DNA from: JBKPCD01 sp046727175 | GTDB taxonomy: Bacteria > Acidobacteriota > Vicinamibacteria > Vicinamibacterales > 2-12-FULL-66-21 | Assembly (NCBI GenBank): GCA_046727175.1 | Contig: JBKPCD010000212.1 | Location: forward strand, 1-40,310 | DNA length: 40,310 nucleotides | Direction: 5' to 3' | Part shown: piece after piece, positions 32,165 through 39,563 of the stretch | How positions within the stretch are numbered: the stretch's first letter is position 1 | How the letters are laid out: every line of letters starts with the position of its first letter | The notes under the pieces: generated by a model | Databases searched by the model: none | What the model saw: the letters and a program-made list of their open reading frames with translations, nothing else | Told to the model about the DNA's origin: nothing | Position numbers and translations under genes: made by a program

Positions 32165-34618
32165 GTGAACGCACTTCGCCAGGACATTCGATCGGTGATC
32201 GTCACGATGCGGCGAGCGCCGGGGTTTGCGGCGACGGCGTTGCTTACGTTGGCGCTCGGGATCGGCGCGACGACCGCCGTCTTCTCGATTATTCAGGGCG
32301 TGCTGCTTCGTCCGCTGCCGTACGCGAATCCGGAGCGACTCGTTCGCGTCTGGGAAGAGTATCCAGGCGGCGTGTCGCCTGCCGGCAATCGATGGTTGAG
32401 CCGCTCGACGTACGCTGTCTGGCGTGAGCGCACGCACACGCTCGACGCGCTTGGCGGGTACGCCGTGTACGAATACCGGCTCGCATTCGGCAGTGAGCCT
32501 GTCAAAACAGTCGGCGCGCAGGTCTCGCCGGCGGTTCTCAGCACACTTGGCGCGGCGCCATCCCTCGGCCGGTTGTTCACCGACGATGACGATCGTGAGG
32601 ACGCGCCGCGAGTCATTATCGTGAGCGATGGATTATGGCGCGAGCGTTTCGGATCGAATCCGGGCGTGGTCGGCGCATCGCTCGCAATCGATGGCAACGC
32701 GTACACGATCGTTGGCGTCGCCCCGCCGGCGTTTGCGTTCCCCGATCCGCGGGTCCGCTTCTGGTTGCCGTACGTGATTCCACGATCCGCCGTGCAGCCG
32801 ACGGGGGCCGCTGTCTTCACCGCGCTCGCTCGACTCAAGCCGGGCGTGACAGTCGCGCACGCCGAGGCCGAGGGCACGACGGCTGCGCGTGCCGCGCCGA
32901 AGCACCGCCTGACGGAGCTCTTCTTTGGCAAGGGCGGTCCCGTGGTGGTGCACGCTCGGGCGCTCGTCGCCGACATGACCGCGCCGGCGCGGCCGGCTTT
33001 GTCGGTCCTCGCGGTTGCCGTGGCGCTCGTGCTGCTGATCGCGTGTACGAACGTCACGAACCTGATGCTCTCTCGTGGCGCGACGCGACAACGCGAGCTC
33101 GCCATCCGGGCAGCGGTCGGTGCGAGCCGAGCTCGAATCGTACGACAGCTGTTCACCGAGAGCGCGGTCTTCTCGATCGCGGGAGGCGCGCTCGGACTCC
33201 TGCTGGCGTGGTGGCTCGTACGTCTGCTGCCAGTCGTCGCACCCGTCTGGCTGCCGCGTCTCGACGCCGTGAAGCTCGATGGCTCGGTCGTGATGTTCAG
33301 CATCGTGACGACGTGCATCGTCGCCGTTGCGGCAGGTCTCGCACCCGCCGCGCGCGGCGCACGCGTCGATCTCTATGAGGCATTTCGCGGCGCCGACGGT
33401 TCGTCGGGCACCGGTTTCCGCGGAGTGCGCGCCGTCCGATTGCGCGCCGGCCTTCTCGTCGTCGAAGCGGCATTTGCCGTCATTCTGATCGTGGGTGCGG
33501 GTCTGCTCGCACGCAGCTTCGTTCGGCTGATGCGCGTCGACAACGGCTACGTCGCCGATGGTGTGCTCATCGCGAGTGTGGAGCTGCCGCGCGGTGCGAC
33601 TGAGGCTCGAACGGATCACTTCATCGATACGACCCTCACCCGGCTCCGCGCCATGCGCGGTATCTCGGCCGCCGGCGCAGGAGCGATGATTCCGCTCATG
33701 AGGCGGACCGCCATCGTGCCTTTCGCACTACCAGACAGGCTCACAGGTGGAAAGCCTACTCACGGACGCGCTCTCGTGTATTGGATCACACCCGGGTATG
33801 CGGAGGCACTCGGCTTGCGGTTGCGCGAAGGCCGGTTCTTCATTGCGGCTGACGTGCGAGCGAGCAGCCTCGCGACGATCGTCAACCAGGAATTCGTTCG
33901 GCAGCACCTGGCCGTAGCGCAGGTCACTGGCCTGACGATTCCGAATCTCGTCGGGCAGGAACCGCCCTTGACAGCGGAGATTGTGGGTGTCGTCGGGAAC
34001 GTGCTGAAGGACGGCAACGATCGACAGCCTCAGCCAGAGCTCTACTTCATCCACGGATCGCACAGCCAGCGTATCGACGGACAGGTGAATCTCGTGATCC
34101 GCACGATCGTGAATCCGGTAGCGCTGGCGCCGGACGTCCGCCGGCTCGTGCGCGAAGTCGAAAGCGACGCGATGGTCGATCGAATCGAGCCGCTCACCAC
34201 GACGGTCGCTGCATCGCTCGAAGCCCCGCGGTTCGCAGCAACGGTCATGGGCAGCTTCGCGAGTGTCGCAATGGTGTTAGCAGCAATTGGATTGTATGGC
34301 GTATCGTCCTACAGCGTATCGCAGCGCGTCCGCGAGCTCGCGATCCGTTCGGCGCTGGGCGCACGGCGCATTGACCTCGTGCGTCTCGTGCTGCGCGAAG
34401 GCCTGTTGGTGACGTTCACCGGTATCGTGCTCGGTGTGGCTGGTGCAAGTCTCCTCACGCGTCTCATGCGGGATCTGCTGTTCGGCGTGACGCCGCTCGA
34501 CCCGATCGCGTTCGTTGTGGCGCCGACGATCCTGACGCTCGCATCGCTTGGCGCTTGCCTTGGTCCCGCCCTACGCGCCGCGTCGGCCGACCCAGCGACG
34601 ACGCTCCGGACGCAGTAG
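32165..34618 (+). CDS. ADOP-family ABC-type permease (MacB/FtsX), without prefix domain
   Basis: An 817-residue membrane permease starting at GTG with the typical MNALRQDIRSVIVTMRRAPGF and first helix LTLALGIGATTAVFSIIQGV. MacB-like periplasmic parts and FtsX helices (about residues 280-410 and 690-800) follow in duplicate, with the end ADPATTLRTQ slightly divergent from the usual VDP..LR.E. It has no prefix domain and no PadR neighbour, like the copy at 9911-12361. It sits between an MBL hydrolase (9 bases upstream) and an exported esterase-like/OmpA-like protein (4 bases downstream), so all three are likely one transcript. No ATPase gene is present. Confidence 0.9.
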   Translation: MNALRQDIRSVIVTMRRAPGFAATALLTLALGIGATTAVFSIIQGVLLRPLPYANPERLVRVWEEYPGGVSPAGNRWLSRSTYAVWRERTHTLDALGGYAVYEYRLAFGSEPVKTVGAQVSPAVLSTLGAAPSLGRLFTDDDDREDAPRVIIVSDGLWRERFGSNPGVVGASLAIDGNAYTIVGVAPPAFAFPDPRVRFWLPYVIPRSAVQPTGAAVFTALARLKPGVTVAHAEAEGTTAARAAPKHRLTELFFGKGGPVVVHARALVADMTAPARPALSVLAVAVALVLLIACTNVTNLMLSRGATRQRELAIRAAVGASRARIVRQLFTESAVFSIAGGALGLLLAWWLVRLLPVVAPVWLPRLDAVKLDGSVVMFSIVTTCIVAVAAGLAPAARGARVDLYEAFRGADGSSGTGFRGVRAVRLRAGLLVVEAAFAVILIVGAGLLARSFVRLMRVDNGYVADGVLIASVELPRGATEARTDHFIDTTLTRLRAMRGISAAGAGAMIPLMRRTAIVPFALPDRLTGGKPTHGRALVYWITPGYAEALGLRLREGRFFIAADVRASSLATIVNQEFVRQHLAVAQVTGLTIPNLVGQEPPLTAEIVGVVGNVLKDGNDRQPQPELYFIHGSHSQRIDGQVNLVIRTIVNPVALAPDVRRLVREVESDAMVDRIEPLTTTVAASLEAPRFAATVMGSFASVAMVLAAIGLYGVSSYSVSQRVRELAIRSALGARRIDLVRLVLREGLLVTFTGIVLGVAGASLLTRLMRDLLFGVTPLDPIAFVVAPTILTLASLGACLGPALRAASADPATTLRTQ

Positions 34619-34622
34619 GGCA

Positions 34623-35969
34623 ATGAAGATTCGTGCTGCCGTGTCGCTCGTGAATCTGCGAGTGCTGGTCGCTGGTGTCTGCTCGGTAGTCAGCGTGCAT
34701 GCGTGCGCCTGTTCGGCCAATCCAATTGCTCGCGGCGACCTCTCCTTGAATCCCGCGGCCGCATACCTCGTTGCAGCGTTCAGCAGATTTCCTCTCGTGG
34801 CGTTCAGTGAGCCAGGTCATGGCGCCGCCGGACCGAAGGCGTTCTTGACGTCGCTCATCACCCAGCCCGGATTCGCAGGCACCGTCAACGACATCGTCGT
34901 GGAGTTCGGCAACGCGCGCTATCAGAGCGTTGTGGATCGCTACATCTCGGGCGAGCCCGTCGACCGGGCCGAGCTGAAGCAGGTGTGGGAGAACACGACC
35001 ATCGTGAGCGGTGTGTGGTCCGCGCCGGTCTACGAAGAGGTGCTGAAGGAGTTCCGGAACGTCAATGCGCGTCTGCCGGCGGGCAAGCGGATTCGCGTGC
35101 TGCTCGGGGATCCACCAATCGACTGGAGCGTCGTGCGCGGGCCGGCGGATGAAGACATGAACGACTGGCGTGATGCGCACTTCGCGTGGGTGGTCGAGGA
35201 ACGGGTGATGAAACGCGGCCATCGTGCTCTCCTGTGGATTGGCGGCGCCCACATCAGCCGGCAGGTACGGTTCCCCGACAGCCTGATTCACCTCCTCGAT
35301 CGGCGCTTTCCGCATCGGACGCTCGTCGCGCTCGCCGTAGATGCACGCAACGTCGACCCGCGCGTCGTCAGCCGATTCGATGCGTGGCCGACCTTCGCGG
35401 CGTCGCCGGTCAGCGGCACGTGGTTCGGTCGCCTCGATGCCGTTCAAATCGGTGCGCGATACTCGACAGGCACCGTCGAACAGAACATGGACGTCGCCAT
35501 CTTCTGGCAGTCGATGGCTGGCGACGACGCTCCGCGGGTCGATTCGACGAACGACGCGGAGGTGCAGCGGCGCCGTCGGCTCGCGGAGGCGACTGTGCCG
35601 TTTCGCGGTGGCAGAATCCGCTTCGAACGGGACGCCGCGATGCTGACGCCGGACGCTGATGACCCGCTGCGAGTGGTGCTTGCGGAGCTCCAGCGGGACT
35701 CCGGATTGCGGCTTCTCGTCAAGGCCTTCAGCGACGCGCGCGAGGCTGGCGGAGCCGAGCTCTCATGGAACCGCGCACGAGTCGTGGTCGACTGGCTCAC
35801 CGCACACGGCATCTCCTCCGATCGGCTCGTCGCGAAGGGTTGTGCGTCGGTACGTGCGCTCTGGGTGGGTCACACTGAAGAAGAGCGCGCGGCGAATCGG
35901 CGAGCGGAGCTGGTTCGGCTCTCGAAATTCGCGACTTGTGAGCCGCCGGCATCGTTCGAATTTCGCTGA
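34623..35969 (+). CDS. Exported erythromycin-esterase/ChaN-like domain fused to an OmpA-like C-terminus
   Basis: A 448-residue protein with a signal or lipoprotein-type leader rich in Cys (residues 1-31). The middle domain has VAFSEPGHG (Glu63, His66) and NDIVVEFGNARYQ (Glu94), recalling the GEATHG...E pattern of the EreA/ChaN (Tiki-like) superfamily, and LLWIGGAHI later. Residues about 345-440 look like an OmpA-family peptidoglycan-binding domain (IRFERDAAMLTPDADDPLRVV, then LSWNRARVVVDWLTAHGI and NRRAELVRL). This suggests an enzyme or haem/ester-binding protein tethered to the cell wall. I place the start at ATG 34623, 4 bases after the permease stop; the frame opens 25 codons earlier inside that gene. 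The esterase assignment is tentative, the OmpA part firmer. Confidence 0.7.
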   Translation: MKIRAAVSLVNLRVLVAGVCSVVSVHACACSANPIARGDLSLNPAAAYLVAAFSRFPLVAFSEPGHGAAGPKAFLTSLITQPGFAGTVNDIVVEFGNARYQSVVDRYISGEPVDRAELKQVWENTTIVSGVWSAPVYEEVLKEFRNVNARLPAGKRIRVLLGDPPIDWSVVRGPADEDMNDWRDAHFAWVVEERVMKRGHRALLWIGGAHISRQVRFPDSLIHLLDRRFPHRTLVALAVDARNVDPRVVSRFDAWPTFAASPVSGTWFGRLDAVQIGARYSTGTVEQNMDVAIFWQSMAGDDAPRVDSTNDAEVQRRRRLAEATVPFRGGRIRFERDAAMLTPDADDPLRVVLAELQRDSGLRLLVKAFSDAREAGGAELSWNRARVVVDWLTAHGISSDRLVAKGCASVRALWVGHTEEERAANRRAELVRLSKFATCEPPASFEFR

Positions 35970-36003
35970 TTGCTTCCGGACGTAAACATTGGACTGTTCT
36001 CAG

Positions 36004-36060
36004 TGTCACACGCCGACGGCGAAGTCACGAAGCCCACGAAGAGACGAAGATCACGAAGAA
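36004..36060. repeat. Half-length copy of the CACGAAG repeat element
   Basis: It opens with TGTCACACGCCGACGGC, matching 15 of 17 bases of the element at 12461, then repeats CACGAAG-type words (TCACGAAG, CCACGAAG, AGACGAAG, TCACGAAG). Unlike the copy at 12461-12592 it lacks the complementary CTTCGTG half. It lies in the 133-base gap between two convergent genes. Confidence 0.75.
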
Positions 36061-36102
36061 TTCCTTTGGCGCCGTCATCGTGCTCAGAGATTGGTGCATC
36101 GT

Positions 36103-36759
36103 TCAGATCTCGTTCACGGCGGAGGCAAGCCGCAACATCGCGCGTGCACAAGCGGTCCTCGCTGCTTCGGGCGAAACAATCTGCAACTGCTGCGCGATGG
36201 CCTCGTAGGAGAGGCCCTGTTGCAGCCGCAGCACTACCAGTTGCCGGTCACGCACACGCAGTCGCAGCAGTGCCGCCCGATACCGAGCTGCGGACTCCTT
36301 TCCAAGGACGTGCGCCAGGGGCGAGGGCGTTGGCGCGACCTGAGCGTCGGTAACAGCGACGCTCGCACCGCGTCGCGATGCCTTGCGCACCTCATCGACA
36401 ACGCGGTTGAGGACTGCCTGCCGGAGATACGCCAACAACGCCCCGCTGTGTCTGCAGTCGAAATGCCGGAGCCGTTGAAACGTCTTCACGAGCGCGTCCT
36501 GGACGATGTCGTCAGTGTCCGTTATCGACCGCACGTATCGGGGTAATCGGTTGTTCGCGAATTGTTTCAGCGGCCGCCAGTACCGGTTGATCAGGATTTC
36601 GCAGGCTGTCTCGTCGCCTTCCTGTGCCCTCATGATCAATTCGACTGTCGCCTCGAGGGCCCGGGGCCGCACCTGCGATCGCCACGACGGCTGTTCGACC
36701 AGACATGTCAGATCCGCGCCGCCGTGTGCTCCCACGCTCGTTTGGTAATTTGCCAGCAT
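36103..36759 (-). CDS. ECF-like sigma factor
   Basis: A 218-residue RNA polymerase sigma factor. Region 2 runs from about residue 35 to 110 (ATVELIMRAQEGDETACEILINRYWRPL, TDTDDIVQDALVKTFQRLRHFD, AYLRQAVLNRVVDEVRKASR). Region 4 is near residues 150-205 (RYRAALLRLRVRDRQLVVLRLQQGLSYEAIAQQL). No region 3 is visible, as in ECF-type factors. I chose ATG 36759 because GAGG precedes it by about 7 bases; an earlier GTG (36792) overlaps the upstream stop as GTGA and is the alternative. It follows the exported HExxH protein in a two-gene minus-strand operon and points away from a second sigma operon. No zf-HC2 gene accompanies it. Confidence 0.85.
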   Translation of the reverse strand: MLANYQTSVGAHGGADLTCLVEQPSWRSQVRPRALEATVELIMRAQEGDETACEILINRYWRPLKQFANNRLPRYVRSITDTDDIVQDALVKTFQRLRHFDCRHSGALLAYLRQAVLNRVVDEVRKASRRGASVAVTDAQVAPTPSPLAHVLGKESAARYRAALLRLRVRDRQLVVLRLQQGLSYEAIAQQLQIVSPEAARTACARAMLRLASAVNEI

Positions 36760-36788
36760 GTGTCCGCCTCGCGCTGTTTGACCAACGC

Positions 36789-37349
36789 TCACTCGTGCGC
36801 TGCCGCTGCTGTCTTTCGCGATTGCCTGATTTCCTTACAGACGACCGACGCAATGCGCCGCGCGTCCTCCGTTTCCCACACTTCACGCTCTCTCGATGCG
36901 TACTGGAAGAACCCGATGCGCTTGTACAGCGACCGGAGTGAGGGCAGGTCGACCACTTCCGGCGCTCGAACCACTTCCAGTGCGTGCTGAAGTTCGTGCG
37001 CCATGGCGCCGAGGAGGTACCGGCCCAGCAGATTTCGATCGAGCACGACGTGGAGATACCGCGCCTCCGGCAGCGTCCTCGCGAATCGGAGACACGATCC
37101 GCCTTTCCCCGGCTCACATTCGCCGTGCCGGATCAACAGAACGGTCGAAGACAGCTCGATCTCGTCGATGATCCGGCGGCACGTCGGCGATTTTTCGTAG
37201 CAGGTCATGACCGCCGATGCAGGTTCGGCATCGAACGTTTGGAGGTTACGGAAGGGCAGCAGGCACGTTGCGTCGGAGGCCAGGGCATCTGCGGATCCAA
37301 AGACTGCCATGACCATTGCCGCGGTCCACGCCGGGAATCGACGTCGCAT
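36789..37349 (-). CDS. Exported HExxH putative zinc metallopeptidase
   Basis: A 186-residue protein with a Sec signal peptide (RRRFPAWTAAMVMAVFGSADALA, about residues 2-25). The motif MAHELQHALEV contains His118, Glu119 and His122, the zinc-peptidase HExxH signature. A later Glu in the EREVWETEDA stretch (residues 154-163) is the natural third ligand. Six Cys residues before the motif (29, 50, 57, 78, 86 and, late, 171) suggest periplasmic disulfides. AGGTGA precedes the ATG. It lies directly upstream of the ECF sigma factor gene, in the same operon. A role in cutting an anti-sigma or envelope protein is speculative. The HExxH match alone does not prove activity. Confidence 0.72.
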   Translation of the reverse strand: MRRRFPAWTAAMVMAVFGSADALASDATCLLPFRNLQTFDAEPASAVMTCYEKSPTCRRIIDEIELSSTVLLIRHGECEPGKGGSCLRFARTLPEARYLHVVLDRNLLGRYLLGAMAHELQHALEVVRAPEVVDLPSLRSLYKRIGFFQYASREREVWETEDARRIASVVCKEIRQSRKTAAAAHE

Positions 37350-37474
37350 AAGTCACCTGTTCTTTCCGCGACCCGAACGGCGCCTCGCTCGCACCCGATG
37401 AGACGGACAGACGTCACGAATTCCCGAAACGACAAGAAGAAGCGGAGGTGACCGTGGCCGTCTGCGGGTCACTG

Positions 37475-37500
37475 GGAAATCGAGCCGGCGGTCCGTCTAA
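37475..37500 (+). promoter_or_regulatory. Candidate ECF-type promoter for the sigma/anti-sigma/peptidase operon
   Basis: GGAAAT (37475-37480) and CGTCTAA (37494-37500) resemble the GGAAC... and ...CGTC/TCTAA elements of ECF sigma promoters, with a 13-base gap (slightly short). They lie in the 211-base region between the divergent operons, 60 bases before the chosen ATG. If real, either sigma factor could drive this operon. Confidence 0.35.
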
Positions 37501-37560
37501 CGCATATAGACCGGACTGGATTGGGTGGGAGACTTGCCTGTTGCCAGGCGGGAACCGTTG

Positions 37561-38580
37561 ATGAATAATCGCGTCCCTGCACCCGTCGTCATAGCGAGTC
37601 AACGACCGTCCGCCGGGCGTTCCTGCTCCTCGTCTGCAGGACGCCAAGGTGCTTTCTCCATGGCGTCAAACGGTCCGAGTCAGCTGCGCCTCGTGACCAC
37701 TCACGATCCGACCGGGTCCACCGTTGCTGCGGGCGACAGTGAGACCCGCCGCTACGAGGCGCTGTTCCTCGCCAATCTGGACGTCGTCGAGAGCGTCATC
37801 CGTCACGTCTGTCAACGACACCACCTGACCGACGCCGATGAATTCGGCTCCGAGGTCAAGCTCAAACTGATCGAGAACAACTACGAGATCTTCCGGAAGT
37901 TCCAGCAGCGGAGCACGCTACGGACGTATCTCACCGTCGTCATTCAGCGCATCTACCTGGATTATCGAAACCATCTCTGGGGAAAGTGGAGGCCGTCGAC
38001 GGAAGCGCGGCGGCTCGGGTCCGTGGCGATCCGTCTCGAGACCTTGATGGCGCGCGACGGCTACGGGTTCGCAGAGGCCTGCGAGCATCTGAGGACGAAT
38101 GACCGCGTGACGGAAACCGAGAGCGAGCTGGCGGAGATTACCATCAGGCTACCTCTCAGGCCCCGTCGCGCGATGGTCGGAGAAGAATCGCTCGAGGACG
38201 TTCCCGAAACGACGACCGGCCTCGATGATCGGATTCTGTCCGATGAACGCCGGACACGAGCGCGCCGGATTCAGGCGGCGCTGGCGGCGGCGGCGCGGAG
38301 CCTGGGAGATCAAGACCGTTTGATCCTGCGGCTTCGATTTCAGGACGGGCTGGCGCTCGCGGATATCGCGCGCGCGCTACACCTCGAGGAGAAACCGTTC
38401 TATCGCCGATTCACGGCCCTGCTGCACCAGATGCGTAGGGCGCTCGAATCGGCCGGCATCGATCGCAAAGAAGCGCGCGACATCATCGCTCGCGAGGACG
38501 TCGACATCTGCCTGGCGCTGCTCAGCGGCACGGCCGCGGAGACGGCGTCGGCTCCGTCCTCGGGGGCGCCGGGCGCATAA
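37561..38580 (+). CDS. Sigma-70-family factor of the anti-sigma/peptidase operon
   Basis: A 339-residue RNA polymerase sigma factor. Region 2 begins near residue 59 (RYEALFLANLDVVESVIRHVCQRHHLTDADEFGSEV) and continues through STLRTYLTVVIQRIYLDYRNHLWGKWRPS. A linker of about 110 residues follows, then region 4 (ALAAAARSLGDQDRLILRLRFQDGLALADIARALHLEEKPFYRR) with a clear helix-turn-helix. The long linker and C-terminal tail make it larger than a typical ECF factor. The start is uncertain: GTG 37525, ATG 37561 and ATG 37660 are all open, and only residues from 37660 on look conserved. The zf-HC2/TPR gene follows after 9 bases and the C11 peptidase gene 77 bases later, so it is probably held inactive by that membrane protein. 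Confidence 0.82.
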   Translation: MNNRVPAPVVIASQRPSAGRSCSSSAGRQGAFSMASNGPSQLRLVTTHDPTGSTVAAGDSETRRYEALFLANLDVVESVIRHVCQRHHLTDADEFGSEVKLKLIENNYEIFRKFQQRSTLRTYLTVVIQRIYLDYRNHLWGKWRPSTEARRLGSVAIRLETLMARDGYGFAEACEHLRTNDRVTETESELAEITIRLPLRPRRAMVGEESLEDVPETTTGLDDRILSDERRTRARRIQAALAAAARSLGDQDRLILRLRFQDGLALADIARALHLEEKPFYRRFTALLHQMRRALESAGIDRKEARDIIAREDVDICLALLSGTAAETASAPSSGAPGA

Positions 38581-38589
38581 GGGAGACGC

Positions 38590-39486
38590 ATGACCTCGAC
38601 ACCGCTTCGGGAGAACGGCGCGCCCACATCGGGTTCCAGCTGTCCCGATGCCGAGCTGCTGGCTGCCTACATTGATGGACGCGCGACGCTTGCTGAACGA
38701 CGCGAGATCGAGGCGCACCTGGCACGGTGCGAAGACTGTTACTTCGTGTTCTCGGAAACCGTGCGGGCGCAGCAGACGCAGGGAGGCGAGCCCGCAAAAA
38801 AGTCTGAGGTCCCGCCTTGGTGGCGAGTATGGTCACCGCAACTTGCCGCCGGCTTTGCCGCGGCAGTTCTCGTTGTCATTGGCGCGCTGATCATCTTCAA
38901 ACGGCCTCCGACCCAAAGTCCGGAGGTCGATCTGAAGGTCGCGCTCACGCAGCTCGAAGGGGCGGCCGGCCCCTACAGGAAGTTCGAACCCCGACTCACT
39001 GTTACTCCCACCTACCGTCCATTGGAGCCTGCGACGCGGTCGGCTACGCCGGGTGCGGAGGCACCGCTCGCCCTTCACGAGGCGGCGGTGCGCGTCGAAA
39101 GAGCCGCGACGGCTCGTGCGGCTGGCACCGAGGGACGGCGGGCGCTTGGTGCGATGTATTTCACACTCGGCAGCGCCGGGCGTGCAGCCGATGCTCTCGC
39201 GCCGCTTGCACAATCAACCGAGGTGGAATTGCTGAACGACCTGGCCGCCACGCTCCTCGCCCGACAGCGCGAGGGGGACGTCAAGTCTGCTTTGGGGTTG
39301 CTGGAACGCGCAGTGACCCTGGACCCCAATCGCGCCGAAGCGTGGTTCAACCTCGGACTGGCAACCGAGGCGACAGGCGACCGCATCCGGGCGACTGAGG
39401 CATGGACGCGCGCGCTGATGCTCGACCAGAAGCCGGGGTGGGCGGACGAGGCGCGGTGGCACTTAGAAAAACTCAAACAGAAATAG
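38590..39486 (+). CDS. Membrane zf-HC2/TPR protein, putative anti-sigma factor
   Basis: A 298-residue single-pass membrane protein. The N-terminal cytoplasmic part has the zf-HC2 zinc finger (Cys18, then His43, Cys47 and Cys50 in HLARCEDC), typical of anti-sigma factors that sequester ECF sigma factors. One transmembrane helix follows (about residues 85-103, LAAGFAAAVLVVIGALIIF). Residues 150-298, outside the membrane if the finger is inside, form TPR-like repeats (EAWFNLGLATEATGDRIRATEAWTRALML is the clearest). GGGAG precedes the ATG, 9 bases after the sigma stop. The C11 peptidase gene follows after 77 bases. The layout suggests the peptidase or TPR region releases the sigma factor, which is inference. 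Confidence 0.85.
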   Translation: MTSTPLRENGAPTSGSSCPDAELLAAYIDGRATLAERREIEAHLARCEDCYFVFSETVRAQQTQGGEPAKKSEVPPWWRVWSPQLAAGFAAAVLVVIGALIIFKRPPTQSPEVDLKVALTQLEGAAGPYRKFEPRLTVTPTYRPLEPATRSATPGAEAPLALHEAAVRVERAATARAAGTEGRRALGAMYFTLGSAGRAADALAPLAQSTEVELLNDLAATLLARQREGDVKSALGLLERAVTLDPNRAEAWFNLGLATEATGDRIRATEAWTRALMLDQKPGWADEARWHLEKLKQK

Positions 39487-39563
39487 TGTTAGCAACCGAG
39501 CGTTCATACGTTTGTACCTCCGATGCGCTAACTGGCCCGCCCCATTGAAAAGGAGTCGTCGCC

